Of a stretch of 64,000 nucleotides of DNA, positions 35,311-45,764 are shown in pieces. The position numbers were made by a program, and so were the translations under genes. Each line of letters begins with the position of its first letter. Within the stretch, counting starts at the first letter, position 1. The notes under the pieces are model-generated. The model saw only the letters and a list, made by a program, of their open reading frames with translations, did not search any database and was not told where the DNA came from. This DNA is from Williamsia limnetica (GTDB lineage Bacteria; Actinomycetota; Actinomycetes; Mycobacteriales; Mycobacteriaceae): NCBI RefSeq assembly GCF_003217475.1, contig NZ_QJSP01000007.1, positions 186,001 through 250,000 of the forward strand. The letters are read 5' to 3'.

Positions 35311-36483
35311 ATGCCACTGCAGGACTATCACCAGATCGTCTCGGTCGACGACCACCTCATCGAGCACCCCATGGTGTGGCAGGATCGCCTTCCAGAAAAG
35401 CTCAAAGAGCGGGGGCCGCGGATCATCGAGCAGAACAACAAGCACGTGTGGCACTACGACGGTGACATCTTTCCGACGGTCGGTCTCAACGCCGTGGCCG
35501 GCAAGCCGCCGGAGGAGTGGGGCATCGATCCGGTCCGTTACGAAGACATGATTCCCGGTTGCTATGACCCCAAGGCCCGGGTGAAGGACATGGACGTCGA
35601 CGGTGTGGAAGCGGCGTTGTGCTTCCCGTCCCTTCCAGGCTTCGGCGGAGGCGTCTTCCAACGTGCCAAGGACAAAGACCTTGCGCTGCTGAACGTCAAG
35701 GCCTGGAACGACTTCTACATCGACGAGTGGTGCGCCACCGCCCCGAGCCGATTCATCCCGATGTCGCTGATCCCGATGTGGGATCCGGAACTGTCGGCCG
35801 CGGAGATCCGCCGGACCGCCGCGATGGGTTCCCGTACCATCAGCTTCCCGGATGCTCCGGTTCCGCTGGGATTGCCGTCGTTCCACGACAAGACCTACTG
35901 GGAACCGGTGTGGGACGCCTGCGAGGAGACCGGCCAAGTGCTGTCCCTGCACTTCGGCTCCGGGTCGTATGTTCCCGGCTTCTCGTTCTCGGGAACAAGA
36001 GCGATACCCGGTCAGGTCGTGCTGCCCGACGCACCCTTCGCGGTGGCGATCACCGTGTTCTCCACGAACTTGATGTGGTCACTGGTCGATCTGATCTTCT
36101 CCGGTGTGCTGCAACGGCATCCGAAGCTGCAGTTCTCGCTGGCCGAGGGTGGCATCGGGTGGATTCCGTACATCCTCGAACGGGCCGATTTCGTCTGGGA
36201 GCGTCACCGCTACTACCAGCCGATCGACTTCGATGCCCGCCCCTCAGATCTCTACTTCAAGCACTTCTGGGGCTGCTTCATCGACGATGAGTTCGGTGTC
36301 GAGAACCGTCACAAGGCGGGGATCGACCGCATCATGCTGGAGATCGACTACCCGCACTCGGACTCCAACTGGCCGAACAGCCGCAAGCGTGCGGCCGAGG
36401 TACTCGCCAACGTTCCTGACAACGAGGTCGAGATGATCACCGAGACCAATGCTCGCCGGATGCTCAACTTCCCGCGCGTCTGA
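35311..36483 (+). CDS. amidohydrolase_2 (ACMSD-type metal-dependent hydrolase)
   Basis: 390 aa TIM-barrel protein. The metal motif is SVDDHLIEHP (~11-20), a barrel His is in VLSLHFGSGS (~213) and the final Asp in MLEIDYPHSDSNWP (~349-362). Amidohydrolase_2 members include decarboxylases and C-C hydrolases; in actinobacteria they recur beside FadE/Ltp clusters with unknown roles. Its paralogue at 59298 shares the layout. ATG at 35311 has AAGGAGACGCAAC upstream. It is single, with a 293-bp leader gap and a strong terminator behind it. Confidence 0.88.
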   Translation: MPLQDYHQIVSVDDHLIEHPMVWQDRLPEKLKERGPRIIEQNNKHVWHYDGDIFPTVGLNAVAGKPPEEWGIDPVRYEDMIPGCYDPKARVKDMDVDGVEAALCFPSLPGFGGGVFQRAKDKDLALLNVKAWNDFYIDEWCATAPSRFIPMSLIPMWDPELSAAEIRRTAAMGSRTISFPDAPVPLGLPSFHDKTYWEPVWDACEETGQVLSLHFGSGSYVPGFSFSGTRAIPGQVVLPDAPFAVAITVFSTNLMWSLVDLIFSGVLQRHPKLQFSLAEGGIGWIPYILERADFVWERHRYYQPIDFDARPSDLYFKHFWGCFIDDEFGVENRHKAGIDRIMLEIDYPHSDSNWPNSRKRAAEVLANVPDNEVEMITETNARRMLNFPRV

Positions 36484-36494
36484 CGACACTGCAT

Positions 36495-36535
36495 CGAGAA
36501 CGGCGATCCGCACAGTGTGCGGATCGCCGTTCTCG
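36495..36535. terminator. bidirectional terminator
   Basis: Perfect 19-bp stem (left arm CGAGAACGGCGATCCGCAC) with a 3-nt loop between convergent genes ending at 36483 and 36578. Confidence 0.88.
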
Positions 36536-36577
36536 TCGATCCGGGGACCATTCGACGGGCCCGGCGTCCTGGCGGTG

Positions 36578-37627
<1,050 letters not shown>

Positions 37628-37682
37628 TCAGGCAGCAAGAGGTGCCGCACACCGCGCACGTTGCAGACAGATTACCGCATAA

Positions 37683-38732
37683 TCATTTATCTGATTTGGA
37701 CCGACCACCGTAGAACTTCGGTGCATCCCGCCAAGCCGACAGCGCAGCGTCGGTGGCTGCCGTCACCGAGATCCGGTCGGCCACCAGACCCCAACGCCGG
37801 TCGACCTCGGCTGCCGCACGCTCAACCGGAGCCGACACGGCGAATTCGTCGACCACCTCGTCGGACACCATCAACGGCATCTGCGCCCAGTCTCCCTGCT
37901 TGGACGAGCGGTACAGATCCTCGTGCAAACCGGCCCAGCCGTGCAGATCGAGGACACCCTGATATGCCGGCGTCGAACCGTAGAAGGCGATCTGACCGCG
38001 GACGAACTCCCGCGCCTCGGCAACCTCCTCGTCGGTAGAACCGGTGGCGAACATGGGAGAGACGATCACCTCGAACTGTGCCCGGGAGCGGCCGGCCGCC
38101 GCGAGTGCACCTTCTACATTGGGCAACAGAACCTCCTGGAGATAGCGTTTGGTTACAAAGGAATGCACCAGCAGGCCATCGGCCACCTCCCCGGCCACCC
38201 GGGTCATGTGCTCACCGACCCCGGCGACGATCACCGGCGGATTCCCGTATGGATTGGGCCCTGGATCAAACATCGGGGTCATCAAGCTGTGTGTGTAGAA
38301 CTCACCCTCGAATCGCAGCGGGGCAGAGTTCTCCCAGCTCGCCCAGATCGCCCGCAGGGCCAGCACGTATTCACGCATCCGCGCGGCCGGCTGAGACCAG
38401 GGCATCGAGAATCGCCGGGTGATGTGCGGTTTGATCTGACTTCCCAGACCCAGCGTCAATCGGCCTGCCGACAGGGCCTGGACGTCGTTCGCGGCGATCG
38501 CCGTCACCATGGGACTTCGGGCGAACGCCACATAGATGCTGGTACCCAGACGTAAGGTCGATGTCGTCTGAGATGCGGCCGCCAGCAACAGCAGGGGGTC
38601 GTGGCACGTTTCCCCGAGGAACATCCCGCCGAAGCCGCTTCGCTCCACATCGGCCGCGATCTGGCCAACACTGCCCATCCCCGGGTCGATCGCCACGTCG
38701 AGCGATGCCGTGGTTTCCGTCTTTGTTGTCAT
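37683..38732 (-). CDS. LLM class (luciferase-like) F420-dependent oxidoreductase
   Basis: 349 aa. Motifs are GFGGMFLGETCHDPLLLLAAASQTTSTLRLGTSIYVAF (~35-70, read in parts), SAGRLTLGLGSQIKPH and NPPVIVAGVGEHMTR. This fits the actinobacterial LLM group that uses F420 rather than FMN, though the cofactor is not proven by sequence. ATG at 38732 has GAGGAG close upstream; the much longer open frame to 39101 runs over the divergent ACAD gene. It may oxidise an alcohol or aldehyde, or reduce an unsaturated acyl-CoA, in the same pathway as the NMO gene downstream. Confidence 0.88.
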   Translation of the reverse strand: MTTKTETTASLDVAIDPGMGSVGQIAADVERSGFGGMFLGETCHDPLLLLAAASQTTSTLRLGTSIYVAFARSPMVTAIAANDVQALSAGRLTLGLGSQIKPHITRRFSMPWSQPAARMREYVLALRAIWASWENSAPLRFEGEFYTHSLMTPMFDPGPNPYGNPPVIVAGVGEHMTRVAGEVADGLLVHSFVTKRYLQEVLLPNVEGALAAAGRSRAQFEVIVSPMFATGSTDEEVAEAREFVRGQIAFYGSTPAYQGVLDLHGWAGLHEDLYRSSKQGDWAQMPLMVSDEVVDEFAVSAPVERAAAEVDRRWGLVADRISVTAATDAALSAWRDAPKFYGGRSKSDK

Positions 38733-38850
38733 GACACTCCTCATCGGGCAATAACGTTGGCGGAATTGGGCCGATTCTGCCTCTTCCCAGAGAATGTAAC
38801 AGCAGATACAGTATATTTCGGTAGCTAATTGACTCCAGAGAGTTGGCGCG

Positions 38851-40044
38851 ATGACAGCAACACAACAGACTCCGGCGGCGCACCGCGACGGTATTGCACA
38901 GACACTTCGCGATTTCCTCGCGAAGAACGATCCCACCGCGATGTCAGCGATCGAGTTCCTCGGGCGCCGCTTCGACGCGGGGCTGGCCTGGGTCCACGCA
39001 CCGGTGGGTTCAGGCGGATTGGGCTGGGAGCGCGGCCTGCAGGCCGACGTAGAGCAGGCCATGGAGGCCGCCGGCGCCGAGCATGCCGACATCATGCGCA
39101 ACCCGATCGGACTCGGGATGGCGGCACCGACCGTGCTGGCACATGCCGCACCCGAACTGAAGTCGCGGCTCCTTCGTCCGTTGTGGACGGGGGAAGAAAT
39201 GTGGTGTCAGCTGTTCTCCGAACCAGGGGCCGGCTCGGACCTGGCAGGGCTGGCCACGCGCGCCATTGCGGACGGCGACGACTGGATCATCAACGGCCAG
39301 AAGGTATGGACCACCTACGCGCACATCTCGAAGTGGGCGATGCTGCTCGCCCGAACTGATCCGTCCGCGCCCAAACACGCCGGTATGACCTATTTTCTGC
39401 TGGACATGACAACTCCCGGGGTGCACGCTCGGCCACTTCGCCAGGCCACCGGCCAGGCGGACTTCAACGAGGTCTTCCTGGACGACGTCAGGATCTCCGA
39501 TACCTACCGGATCAGCGAGCCGGGAGCAGGATGGTCCACCGCACGCACAACACTGGTGAACGAACGGGCCATCATCGGGGGCAGCGAGCCATGCCGAGAA
39601 GGCGGCCACATGGGTCGACTCACCGAGATGTGGAGAGACCGGCCGGAGTTGCGAACCGGCGACAGGTTCGGCGTGGTGGTCGATGCATGGATCCGCGCAG
39701 AGGTTGCACGACTGTCGAATGAGCGGACCCGCCAACTGATGGTTTCCGGCGAGCCCGGGGTGGAGGGCTCGGGAGCCAAGGTCACCGCCGCCACCAACAA
39801 CCAGATCATCACCAGATTGCTCGCACAACTCGATCCGTCCGCTGCACTGGACTACGACGATTGGTCGGTGGAGTACGACGCGGCGATCCGGCCGGAGACC
39901 TTCCATTACCTACGAGCAAGGGCCAACACCATCGAGGGGGGAACCACCGAGATCCTCCTCGGTCAGATTGCCGACCGAATCCTCGATCTCCCTCGTGAAC
40001 TCAAGCTCGATCCGAACCTCCCGTGGCAGGACATCCCGAAATGA
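38851..40044 (+). CDS. acyl-CoA dehydrogenase, alpha-type subunit
   Basis: 397 aa. CQLFSEPGAGSDLAG is at ~117-131, GQKVWTTYAHISKWAM at ~149 and ANTIEGGTTEILLGQIADRILDLPRE at the C-terminus. EGGT is a variant of the flavin-loop motif. Overlaps the next, beta-type ACAD by 4 nt (ATGA), so an alpha2beta2 complex is highly likely. First gene of a five-gene operon with 4-nt overlaps throughout. The promoter lies in the 118-bp gap to the divergent LLM gene. Confidence 0.92.
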   Translation: MTATQQTPAAHRDGIAQTLRDFLAKNDPTAMSAIEFLGRRFDAGLAWVHAPVGSGGLGWERGLQADVEQAMEAAGAEHADIMRNPIGLGMAAPTVLAHAAPELKSRLLRPLWTGEEMWCQLFSEPGAGSDLAGLATRAIADGDDWIINGQKVWTTYAHISKWAMLLARTDPSAPKHAGMTYFLLDMTTPGVHARPLRQATGQADFNEVFLDDVRISDTYRISEPGAGWSTARTTLVNERAIIGGSEPCREGGHMGRLTEMWRDRPELRTGDRFGVVVDAWIRAEVARLSNERTRQLMVSGEPGVEGSGAKVTAATNNQIITRLLAQLDPSAALDYDDWSVEYDAAIRPETFHYLRARANTIEGGTTEILLGQIADRILDLPRELKLDPNLPWQDIPK

Positions 40045-41216
40045 CGATCACCACTCCCCCGCCGGTTCCCATGGTGGAAGACTCGACCGCCCAGGAAGTC
40101 CGGGCCACTGTACGTTCGCTGTTGGACGCCCGTTGTACACCCGCTTTCCGGCTCGAATTCGTCGCCGGCGGCGCAGATTTCGACGACGCGCTGTGGTCGG
40201 CCCTCTCGCATGATCTGGGCCTCACCGGGCTACTCATTCCCGAAGTCCTCGGTGGCGCCGGTGCGTCAACGCGTGAAAGTGCCGCGGTAGTGATCGAACT
40301 CGGTCGCGCGCTGGCACCGGTGCCGTACTTGTCGAGTGCGGTGGTCGCGACCACCGCGCTGGTGCGCTGCGCACGCAACGGGTCGTCTGCTGCCGCAGAC
40401 GTGGTTGCCCGACTCGCCGACGGTGCGATCGCCGCCCTCGCCGTCCCCGCCACCCAGTCGTTCGGCGACGGTGCCGAGCCGACCGTACGGGCAACGAACA
40501 CCGGCTTGGATACGGTTGTGTTGTCCGGCAACGTCAAACAGGTCATCGGTACCGCAGATGCACTTGCCCTTGTGGTGCCGGCGCGACGCGGCGACGAACT
40601 TGTCCTGGCGCTGGTCACCGCTGACACACCGAAAGTCAGGGCCACCCGGCGATCCAATGTCGACATGACCCGGCCCACGCGGGATCTGGGCCTCGATGAG
40701 GTCAGCGGCACGGTCATCGCGACAGGCGTGGAGGCCGGCGACGCGGTGACGACTGCGCTGGAGACGGGAGCGGCGCTCCTCGCGTCCGAGCAGGTCGGAG
40801 TCTGCGAATGGGCGATGGCCCAGGCCACCGAATACCTCACGGTTCGTCACCAGTTCGGCCGCCCGATCGGCTCCTATCAGACGCTGCGGCACCGCGCCGC
40901 CCACCTGTGGATCGACATCAACCATGCTCGGGCGGCGGCGATCTATGCGGCCTCGACCCTGGCAGACGCGGTCGCCGACCACACGATCGCGGCAGCGCTC
41001 GCCCAGACCTATTGCGGTGCAACGGCCTTGCGAGTAGTCGAAGAAACGATTCAGATGCACGGTGGCATCGGTTTCACCTGGGATCATCCGCTCCACCTAT
41101 ACCTCAAGCGCGCGTTCGCCGACACCGTGGTATTCGGCGATGCCGACGTTCACAAAAGCACCCTCGCCCGCCTGATCGGTCTCGCCGAGCCGACGCCAAA
41201 CCCCGTCCACGTATGA
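40041..41216 (+). CDS. acyl-CoA dehydrogenase, beta-type subunit
   Basis: 391 aa. Signature segments are RHQFGRPIGSYQTLRHRAAHLW (~276-297) and IQMHGGIGFTWDHPLHLYLKRAF (~343-365). There is no alpha-type GGTxEI motif. ATG at 40041 overlaps the alpha gene stop (ATGA), and its own stop overlaps the GntR start in the same way. The N-terminal ~25 residues are Pro/Val-rich and probably disordered. Partner of the 38851 product. Confidence 0.92.
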   Translation: MTITTPPPVPMVEDSTAQEVRATVRSLLDARCTPAFRLEFVAGGADFDDALWSALSHDLGLTGLLIPEVLGGAGASTRESAAVVIELGRALAPVPYLSSAVVATTALVRCARNGSSAAADVVARLADGAIAALAVPATQSFGDGAEPTVRATNTGLDTVVLSGNVKQVIGTADALALVVPARRGDELVLALVTADTPKVRATRRSNVDMTRPTRDLGLDEVSGTVIATGVEAGDAVTTALETGAALLASEQVGVCEWAMAQATEYLTVRHQFGRPIGSYQTLRHRAAHLWIDINHARAAAIYAASTLADAVADHTIAAALAQTYCGATALRVVEETIQMHGGIGFTWDHPLHLYLKRAFADTVVFGDADVHKSTLARLIGLAEPTPNPVHV

Positions 41217-41929
41217 CCATCGGCCCAGACGGTTCACGCACCCGCGCCGCCGAGATCGCCCGCCGTATCGAAGACGAGGTGATAGCCGACGGCTGGCGTG
41301 TGGGCACCGCCCTCGGGTCCGAGACCGCATTCATGGCTCGATTCGAGGTCGGCAGATCAGTTGTGCGCGAGGCCTTCCGGATCCTGGAGAGCCGCCACGT
41401 CGCCACACCGCGCCGAGGGCCAGGTGGAGGGCTTGTGGTGACGGCCCCTGACCGGTCGGCCGTGCTCGACCAGGCATCACTGTTCCTGGAATACGACGGA
41501 TTCGCTGCTGACGACCTGTTCCAGATTATGGAACTTCTCGAGGTTGCTGCTGTCGAGCATGTTTCGGCAACCATCGACGCCGAGGGCCTGGCCCGACTTC
41601 GAGAGGTACTCGCGGCCGAGGTCGATGTCGGCGACCTGCGGTTCGAGCCGGTGACTGTCTACACCGAGCTGGCACGGCTGTCGGGCAATCCCGTGCTCTC
41701 GTTGTTCATCCACATCGGAAACAATCTCGCGCGCACACACGGCGTCCGTCCTTCGCAGAGTGAACACCAGTGGATACACAAACACAGCGTGGAACTCGTC
41801 GAGGCGCTCGAGGTCGGTGACACCGTGGCGGCGGTTCGCAGCGTTCGCCGTCGCATCCGCGGAATGAGCCGTCGCCGATCGGTCTCCTCCACCCGCATTC
41901 CATCCACGCCCACAACAGGAGAGTCATGA
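41213..41929 (+). CDS. GntR family regulator (FadR subfamily), encoded inside the operon
   Basis: 238 aa. The winged helix at ~10-75 includes IARRIEDEVIADGWRVGTALGSE and FEVGRSVVREAFRILESRHVATPRRGPGGGLVV; the C-terminal FCD-like domain spans ~90-215. The usual FCD metal His residues are lacking (TVYTELARLSGNPVLSLF). ATG at 41213 overlaps the ACAD stop and its TGA overlaps the crotonase start, so the regulator is made together with the enzymes, suggesting autoregulation of the operon. The Arg/Ser-rich tail (RRRSVSSTR) is unusual. Confidence 0.88.
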   Translation: MTIGPDGSRTRAAEIARRIEDEVIADGWRVGTALGSETAFMARFEVGRSVVREAFRILESRHVATPRRGPGGGLVVTAPDRSAVLDQASLFLEYDGFAADDLFQIMELLEVAAVEHVSATIDAEGLARLREVLAAEVDVGDLRFEPVTVYTELARLSGNPVLSLFIHIGNNLARTHGVRPSQSEHQWIHKHSVELVEALEVGDTVAAVRSVRRRIRGMSRRRSVSSTRIPSTPTTGES

Positions 41930-42702
41930 CATCCCCAGACCTGGTGCTCATCGAACAGATCGGTGCATGCCGCCTCATCACGCTGAACCGGCCCGAGGCC
42001 CGCAATGCACTCTCCCAAGCCCTGAATCGGCAGCTCATCGACGCCTTGGCGGCGGCCGACACCGCCGCGGACACCTCGGTCATCCTCCTGGCGGGCGCCG
42101 GCGGCGCGTTCTGCGCAGGAATGGACCTCAAGGAGCTGGCCGAACGGGGATTCACCGGGACCGATAAGACCGAGAATTGCATCGATCGGGTGTCGAACTG
42201 CCGCACGCCGGTGATCGGTCTGATCGACGGATCGGCGGTGACCGGTGGTTTCGAACTCGCGCTGGCGTGTGATTTCCTGATCGCGTCCGAGAACGCGCGA
42301 TTCGCCGACACCCACTCCCGGGTCGGTATCGTGCCCGGCGGCGGCCTCACCGCGAGACTCGTCGAAGCGATCGGAGTCCGGCGCGCCCGGCAGATGAGCG
42401 GAACCGGGCAGTACATCGATGCCACGACGGCGCTCGACTGGGGTCTGGTCAACCAGGTGGTGGAGTCCGCCGGCCTGCGCGAACGCGGGCTGGCCATCGC
42501 GGAGGCGTTCACCGCCACCGATGCCGCCACTCTCGCCGAGGTCTGGCAACTCTACGATGCAGTGTCGCGGGACCACATCGCGCAGGCCGTCGACCGTGAG
42601 GCGGACATCAACAGGGCGTGGTCCGCACAGGCCCTCGCTCTGGTCGACACCACCAAAGCTGTCCTCGAACACGGTCGCGCGCAGAACAAGAGCGCACGTT
42701 GA
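41926..42702 (+). CDS. enoyl-CoA hydratase/isomerase family (crotonase)
   Basis: 258 aa. The oxyanion motif CAGMDLKEL is at ~64-72. The first catalytic Glu is kept (GGFELALACD, ~105-114), but the second position reads DTHSRVGIVPGGG, so the Glu is replaced. It may be an isomerase or a modified hydratase. ATG at 41926 overlaps the GntR stop (ATGA). It is followed by a CaiB-type CoA-transferase with another 4-nt overlap. Confidence 0.88.
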   Translation: MTSPDLVLIEQIGACRLITLNRPEARNALSQALNRQLIDALAAADTAADTSVILLAGAGGAFCAGMDLKELAERGFTGTDKTENCIDRVSNCRTPVIGLIDGSAVTGGFELALACDFLIASENARFADTHSRVGIVPGGGLTARLVEAIGVRRARQMSGTGQYIDATTALDWGLVNQVVESAGLRERGLAIAEAFTATDAATLAEVWQLYDAVSRDHIAQAVDREADINRAWSAQALALVDTTKAVLEHGRAQNKSAR

Positions 42703-43835
42703 CGGTGTCGCCCTGCGGTCCGGTCAATTCGGCGGGGGACTCTACCGGCGAGCGGGCACTCGGCCCCTTGGCCGGGTTGAAAGTGGTGGAGCTGGCGAAC
42801 ATCGGTCCCACCGGGCACGCAGCCATGGTGCTCGCGGACCTCGGTGCCGACGTGGTTCGAGTGCAGCGTCCCGGGGATGGTGGCGGCACACCCCTCCACA
42901 TGCTGCGCGGGCGTCGGCTCATCACCGCCGATCTCAAGAACCCGGCCGCGATCGCCGACGTCGTCGCACTCGCCACCCGCGCCGATGTCCTGTTGGAAGG
43001 ATTTCGACCCGGGGTGGCCGAACGTCTGGGCCTCGGACCCGGCGACCTGCTCCCGCGGAATCCGCGCCTCGTCTTCGCCCGCCTGACCGGGTGGGGCCAA
43101 GACGGTCCGCGGAGCGGCGCTGCCGGGCACGACATCAACTTCATCGCGCCCACCGGCATCTTGCATTCGATGGGATCGGCAGATTCCCGGCCGACGCCGC
43201 CGTTGAACCTCGTCGCCGGATTTGCGGGCGGATCCATGTTCGCGGTGACCGGCATCTTGTCGGCACTGTGGGAACGCAACACATCCGGGCAGGGACAAGT
43301 CATCGATGTGTCGATGGCCGAGGGCGCTCTGATATTGAGTCAGCAGGCGTGGACACTGCGGCCGAGCGGCTACTGGTCCGACATCCGCGGGACCAACCTG
43401 GTTGACGGCAGCTGCCCGTTCTGGGATACCTATGAGTGCTCCGACGGCCGATATATGGCAGTGGGAGCATTTGAGCCGCAGTTTTATTCCCGGTTTCTGA
43501 CCACACTCGACATCGACCAGGCCGCCGCACCGGCACAGTACGACCGAGATGCCTGGCCGGCGTTGCGCACAATGATCGCCAACCGCTTTCAACGAAAGCC
43601 ACGTGACCAGTGGGCGCAGATCTTCGCGACCGTGGACTGCTGCGTCACCCCGGTCCTCGACTTTTCCGAAGCCCCCGACGATCCGCAGTTCCGTCACCGC
43701 GACTCGATCATCGAGTTCGAGGGTGTGACCCAGCCCGCAGCGGCTCCGCGCTTTTCGCGAACCCCATCGCCACCACCGACACTGCCGGTGCACGAACGCT
43801 CAATCCACGGCGTCTGGGCAGGCGACGAGGATTGA
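42699..43835 (+). CDS. CaiB/BaiF family (type III) CoA-transferase
   Basis: About 378 aa. LAGLKVVELANIGPTGHAAMVLADLGADVVRVQ (~22-54, read in parts) is the family N-terminus; LVFARLTGWGQDGPRSGAAGHDINFIAPTG lies at ~125-154 with the catalytic Asp (HDINF), and VIDVSMAEGAL follows. Related proteins include alpha-methylacyl-CoA racemase, which would fit sterol-like side chains; both activities share the fold. I prefer TTG at 42699, which overlaps the crotonase stop (TTGA) with AAGAG 6 nt upstream; GTG at 42705 is possible. Last gene of the operon; only 11 bp separates it from the convergent crotonase. Confidence 0.87.
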   Translation: MTVSPCGPVNSAGDSTGERALGPLAGLKVVELANIGPTGHAAMVLADLGADVVRVQRPGDGGGTPLHMLRGRRLITADLKNPAAIADVVALATRADVLLEGFRPGVAERLGLGPGDLLPRNPRLVFARLTGWGQDGPRSGAAGHDINFIAPTGILHSMGSADSRPTPPLNLVAGFAGGSMFAVTGILSALWERNTSGQGQVIDVSMAEGALILSQQAWTLRPSGYWSDIRGTNLVDGSCPFWDTYECSDGRYMAVGAFEPQFYSRFLTTLDIDQAAAPAQYDRDAWPALRTMIANRFQRKPRDQWAQIFATVDCCVTPVLDFSEAPDDPQFRHRDSIIEFEGVTQPAAAPRFSRTPSPPPTLPVHERSIHGVWAGDED

Positions 43836-43846
43836 CGAGCGCACGC

Positions 43847-44632
43847 TCAGTTCCCGGTGTAGTTCGGAGTTCGCTTGTCCCGCAACGCGGCGATCGCCTC
43901 GGCGGCATCGTCGGTGGTGGCAAGGACGGCATAGTGCGATGACAGCAGGTCCAGGGAGGTATCGAGGTCCGAGCGCGAAGCCTGATCGATGGAACGCTTC
44001 ATCGCCCGAACTGTTGTAGGCGCGTGTCTGGCAATCGATCTCGCGAGCCGGTGGGCAGCGGCGGGCAGATCGGCACTGTCGGCAACACTGTTGACCAAGC
44101 CGATCCTCTCTGCCTCCTCGGCATCGATCGCTGCACCGCTGAGCAACAATTCCATCGCCTTGGCCCGACCCACCAGGCGCGGCAGGAAGTAGGCGCCACC
44201 GGCCCCGGAGGTCAGCCCCAGAGAGACGTACACCTCCGAAGCCCTGGCGCCACGCGACATCACTCGCATATCGCACGCGAGTGCCAGGTCGAGGCCGGCA
44301 CCCTGGGCATTGCCATTGATCGCCGCGATGATCGGTTTGTCGCACGCATTGATCGTCCTGATCAGCTCATGCACGTGCTCGTGGAGGTGGCGTTTGCGCT
44401 GCAGCGGCGTCAGCTCGAGTCCGGCGAACTCGCGGGTATCCATACCCGAGCAGAACGAGCGGTCACCTCGGCCGGTGATGACGATGACGCGCACGGACTC
44501 GTCTGCGACGGCCCGCCGGATCACGTCGGTCATCGCGTCGACCATCGTGAACGTGAGAGCGTTGCCCCGATTCAGCCGGTCCAGCGTCAACGTACCGATG
44601 TGATCGTCGACCACCCACTCGTGGTCAGTCAT
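43847..44632 (-). CDS. enoyl-CoA hydratase/isomerase family (crotonase)
   Basis: 261 aa. The oxyanion motif CSGMDTREF is at ~61-69; the first catalytic position is Asp instead of Glu (AGLDLALACD), while the second Glu seems kept (SEVYVSLGLTSGAGG). A delta-isomerase or atypical hydratase is possible. ATG at 44632 overlaps the upstream ACAD stop by 8 nt. Last gene of the 46937-43847 operon. The C-terminus KRTPNYTGN is crotonase-like. Confidence 0.87.
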   Translation of the reverse strand: MTDHEWVVDDHIGTLTLDRLNRGNALTFTMVDAMTDVIRRAVADESVRVIVITGRGDRSFCSGMDTREFAGLELTPLQRKRHLHEHVHELIRTINACDKPIIAAINGNAQGAGLDLALACDMRVMSRGARASEVYVSLGLTSGAGGAYFLPRLVGRAKAMELLLSGAAIDAEEAERIGLVNSVADSADLPAAAHRLARSIARHAPTTVRAMKRSIDQASRSDLDTSLDLLSSHYAVLATTDDAAEAIAALRDKRTPNYTGN

Positions 44633-45752
44633 GGCGCGAGCCGTCCGTCGCGTGCTCGGTGTCAAGACGAATCGAAGCCGTCAGCACGTCCCACGGATTA
44701 CCGGCAAGGAGCCGCCGACCCAGCTGTTCGGACCAGCGGCGCGGCGCCCCGAATTCGGAGATTGTGCTGCGAGCTCGCATGGTGTGCAACCAGAGTGAGT
44801 GTTCGGCAGTGACGCCGATCGCGCCGTGCAATTGGTGCGCGGTACCGACGATCTCATCGACACATTGTCCGAGCGTGACCTTCGCAACGGCCACCGCGAA
44901 GTCCGCCTCGTCTGCGCCAAAGCCCATGTCGTCGGCCGCGGCCACTGCCAATGCCACTGCCGCCCTACCTCTCTCGAGTGAGCCGGCTATCGCGGCCAGT
45001 TGGTGCTGCACCGACTGGAACTTGCTGAGGCTACGGCCGAACTGTTCACGCTCGCGGGTGTGGGAGACGGTGAGTTCCACCGCCGACTGAACACTGCCCA
45101 GAGTTTGCACACATCGCGCCCAGGCCCCTCTCCGGATCAGTTCGGTGTACGTCGACTCTGACAGTTCGGTGCACTCGCCGTCGCGCACCGACACCTCGAT
45201 GCGTCCGCGCGGCTCACCGGCCAGATTGTCAGTGGTGCTCACCGGATGCACGGCCGGGTCGATCACGGTGATGCATCGGCCTTCGTCGCGCTCGAGCACC
45301 ACCAGCACTGCCGCACAGTCCGATGCCCACGGAATGCCCTCCACCGTCGCGATCAGCACATCGCCATCCGCGGCAGCGGTGCCGAAACCTACTGTCAGAG
45401 GTCCTGATTCCGGCACCACCAGCCCGATCTCTGCCGACAGCCACGCCGCCAACAGATCGGTCTCGGCGATCGGAACCGGACACGCGAACCCGGCCAGCTC
45501 GCTCAGCAGCACCGCCGCCTGCGCGGGCCCCGCCTCCAACTCGGCGGTGCTCGTCAGCCGGCTCAGACCTGTTTCCTCGAGGTTCGCCCAGAGAACCTCG
45601 TCGAGCCCGACCGGCCGACTGCGCTGTCCGGTGAGCCGATCTCGCGACCGCGTGCCCAGATCGATGACCAGTGCCCTCAGATCGTCGTTGCCTTCTGCCG
45701 GCGCGTCACCGAGCGCTGCCATCGCATCCCTTCCAGGGTCGACTGTGGTCAT
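44625..45752 (-). CDS. acyl-CoA dehydrogenase, beta-type subunit (divergent)
   Basis: 375 aa. TREREQFGRSLSKFQSVQHQLAAIAG (~229-254, read in parts) and AHQLHGAIGVTAEHSLWLHTMRAR (~301-324) are degenerate forms of the beta signature. The N-terminal half is hard to align and rich in Ala/Asp. GAGG precedes the ATG at 45752. It lies 12 nt after the alpha ACAD gene and overlaps the crotonase gene. It should form an alpha2beta2 complex with the 45765-46937 product. Confidence 0.87.
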   Translation of the reverse strand: MTTVDPGRDAMAALGDAPAEGNDDLRALVIDLGTRSRDRLTGQRSRPVGLDEVLWANLEETGLSRLTSTAELEAGPAQAAVLLSELAGFACPVPIAETDLLAAWLSAEIGLVVPESGPLTVGFGTAAADGDVLIATVEGIPWASDCAAVLVVLERDEGRCITVIDPAVHPVSTTDNLAGEPRGRIEVSVRDGECTELSESTYTELIRRGAWARCVQTLGSVQSAVELTVSHTREREQFGRSLSKFQSVQHQLAAIAGSLERGRAAVALAVAAADDMGFGADEADFAVAVAKVTLGQCVDEIVGTAHQLHGAIGVTAEHSLWLHTMRARSTISEFGAPRRWSEQLGRRLLAGNPWDVLTASIRLDTEHATDGSRHD

Positions 45753-45764
45753 TCCCGACTTCCT

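Noticed and set aside
37683-39101. 472-codon version of the LLM protein starting at 39101
   Set aside because: The first 123 codons overlap the divergent ACAD gene and look like shadow sequence; ATG at 38732 has a good ribosome site and starts at the LLM fold.
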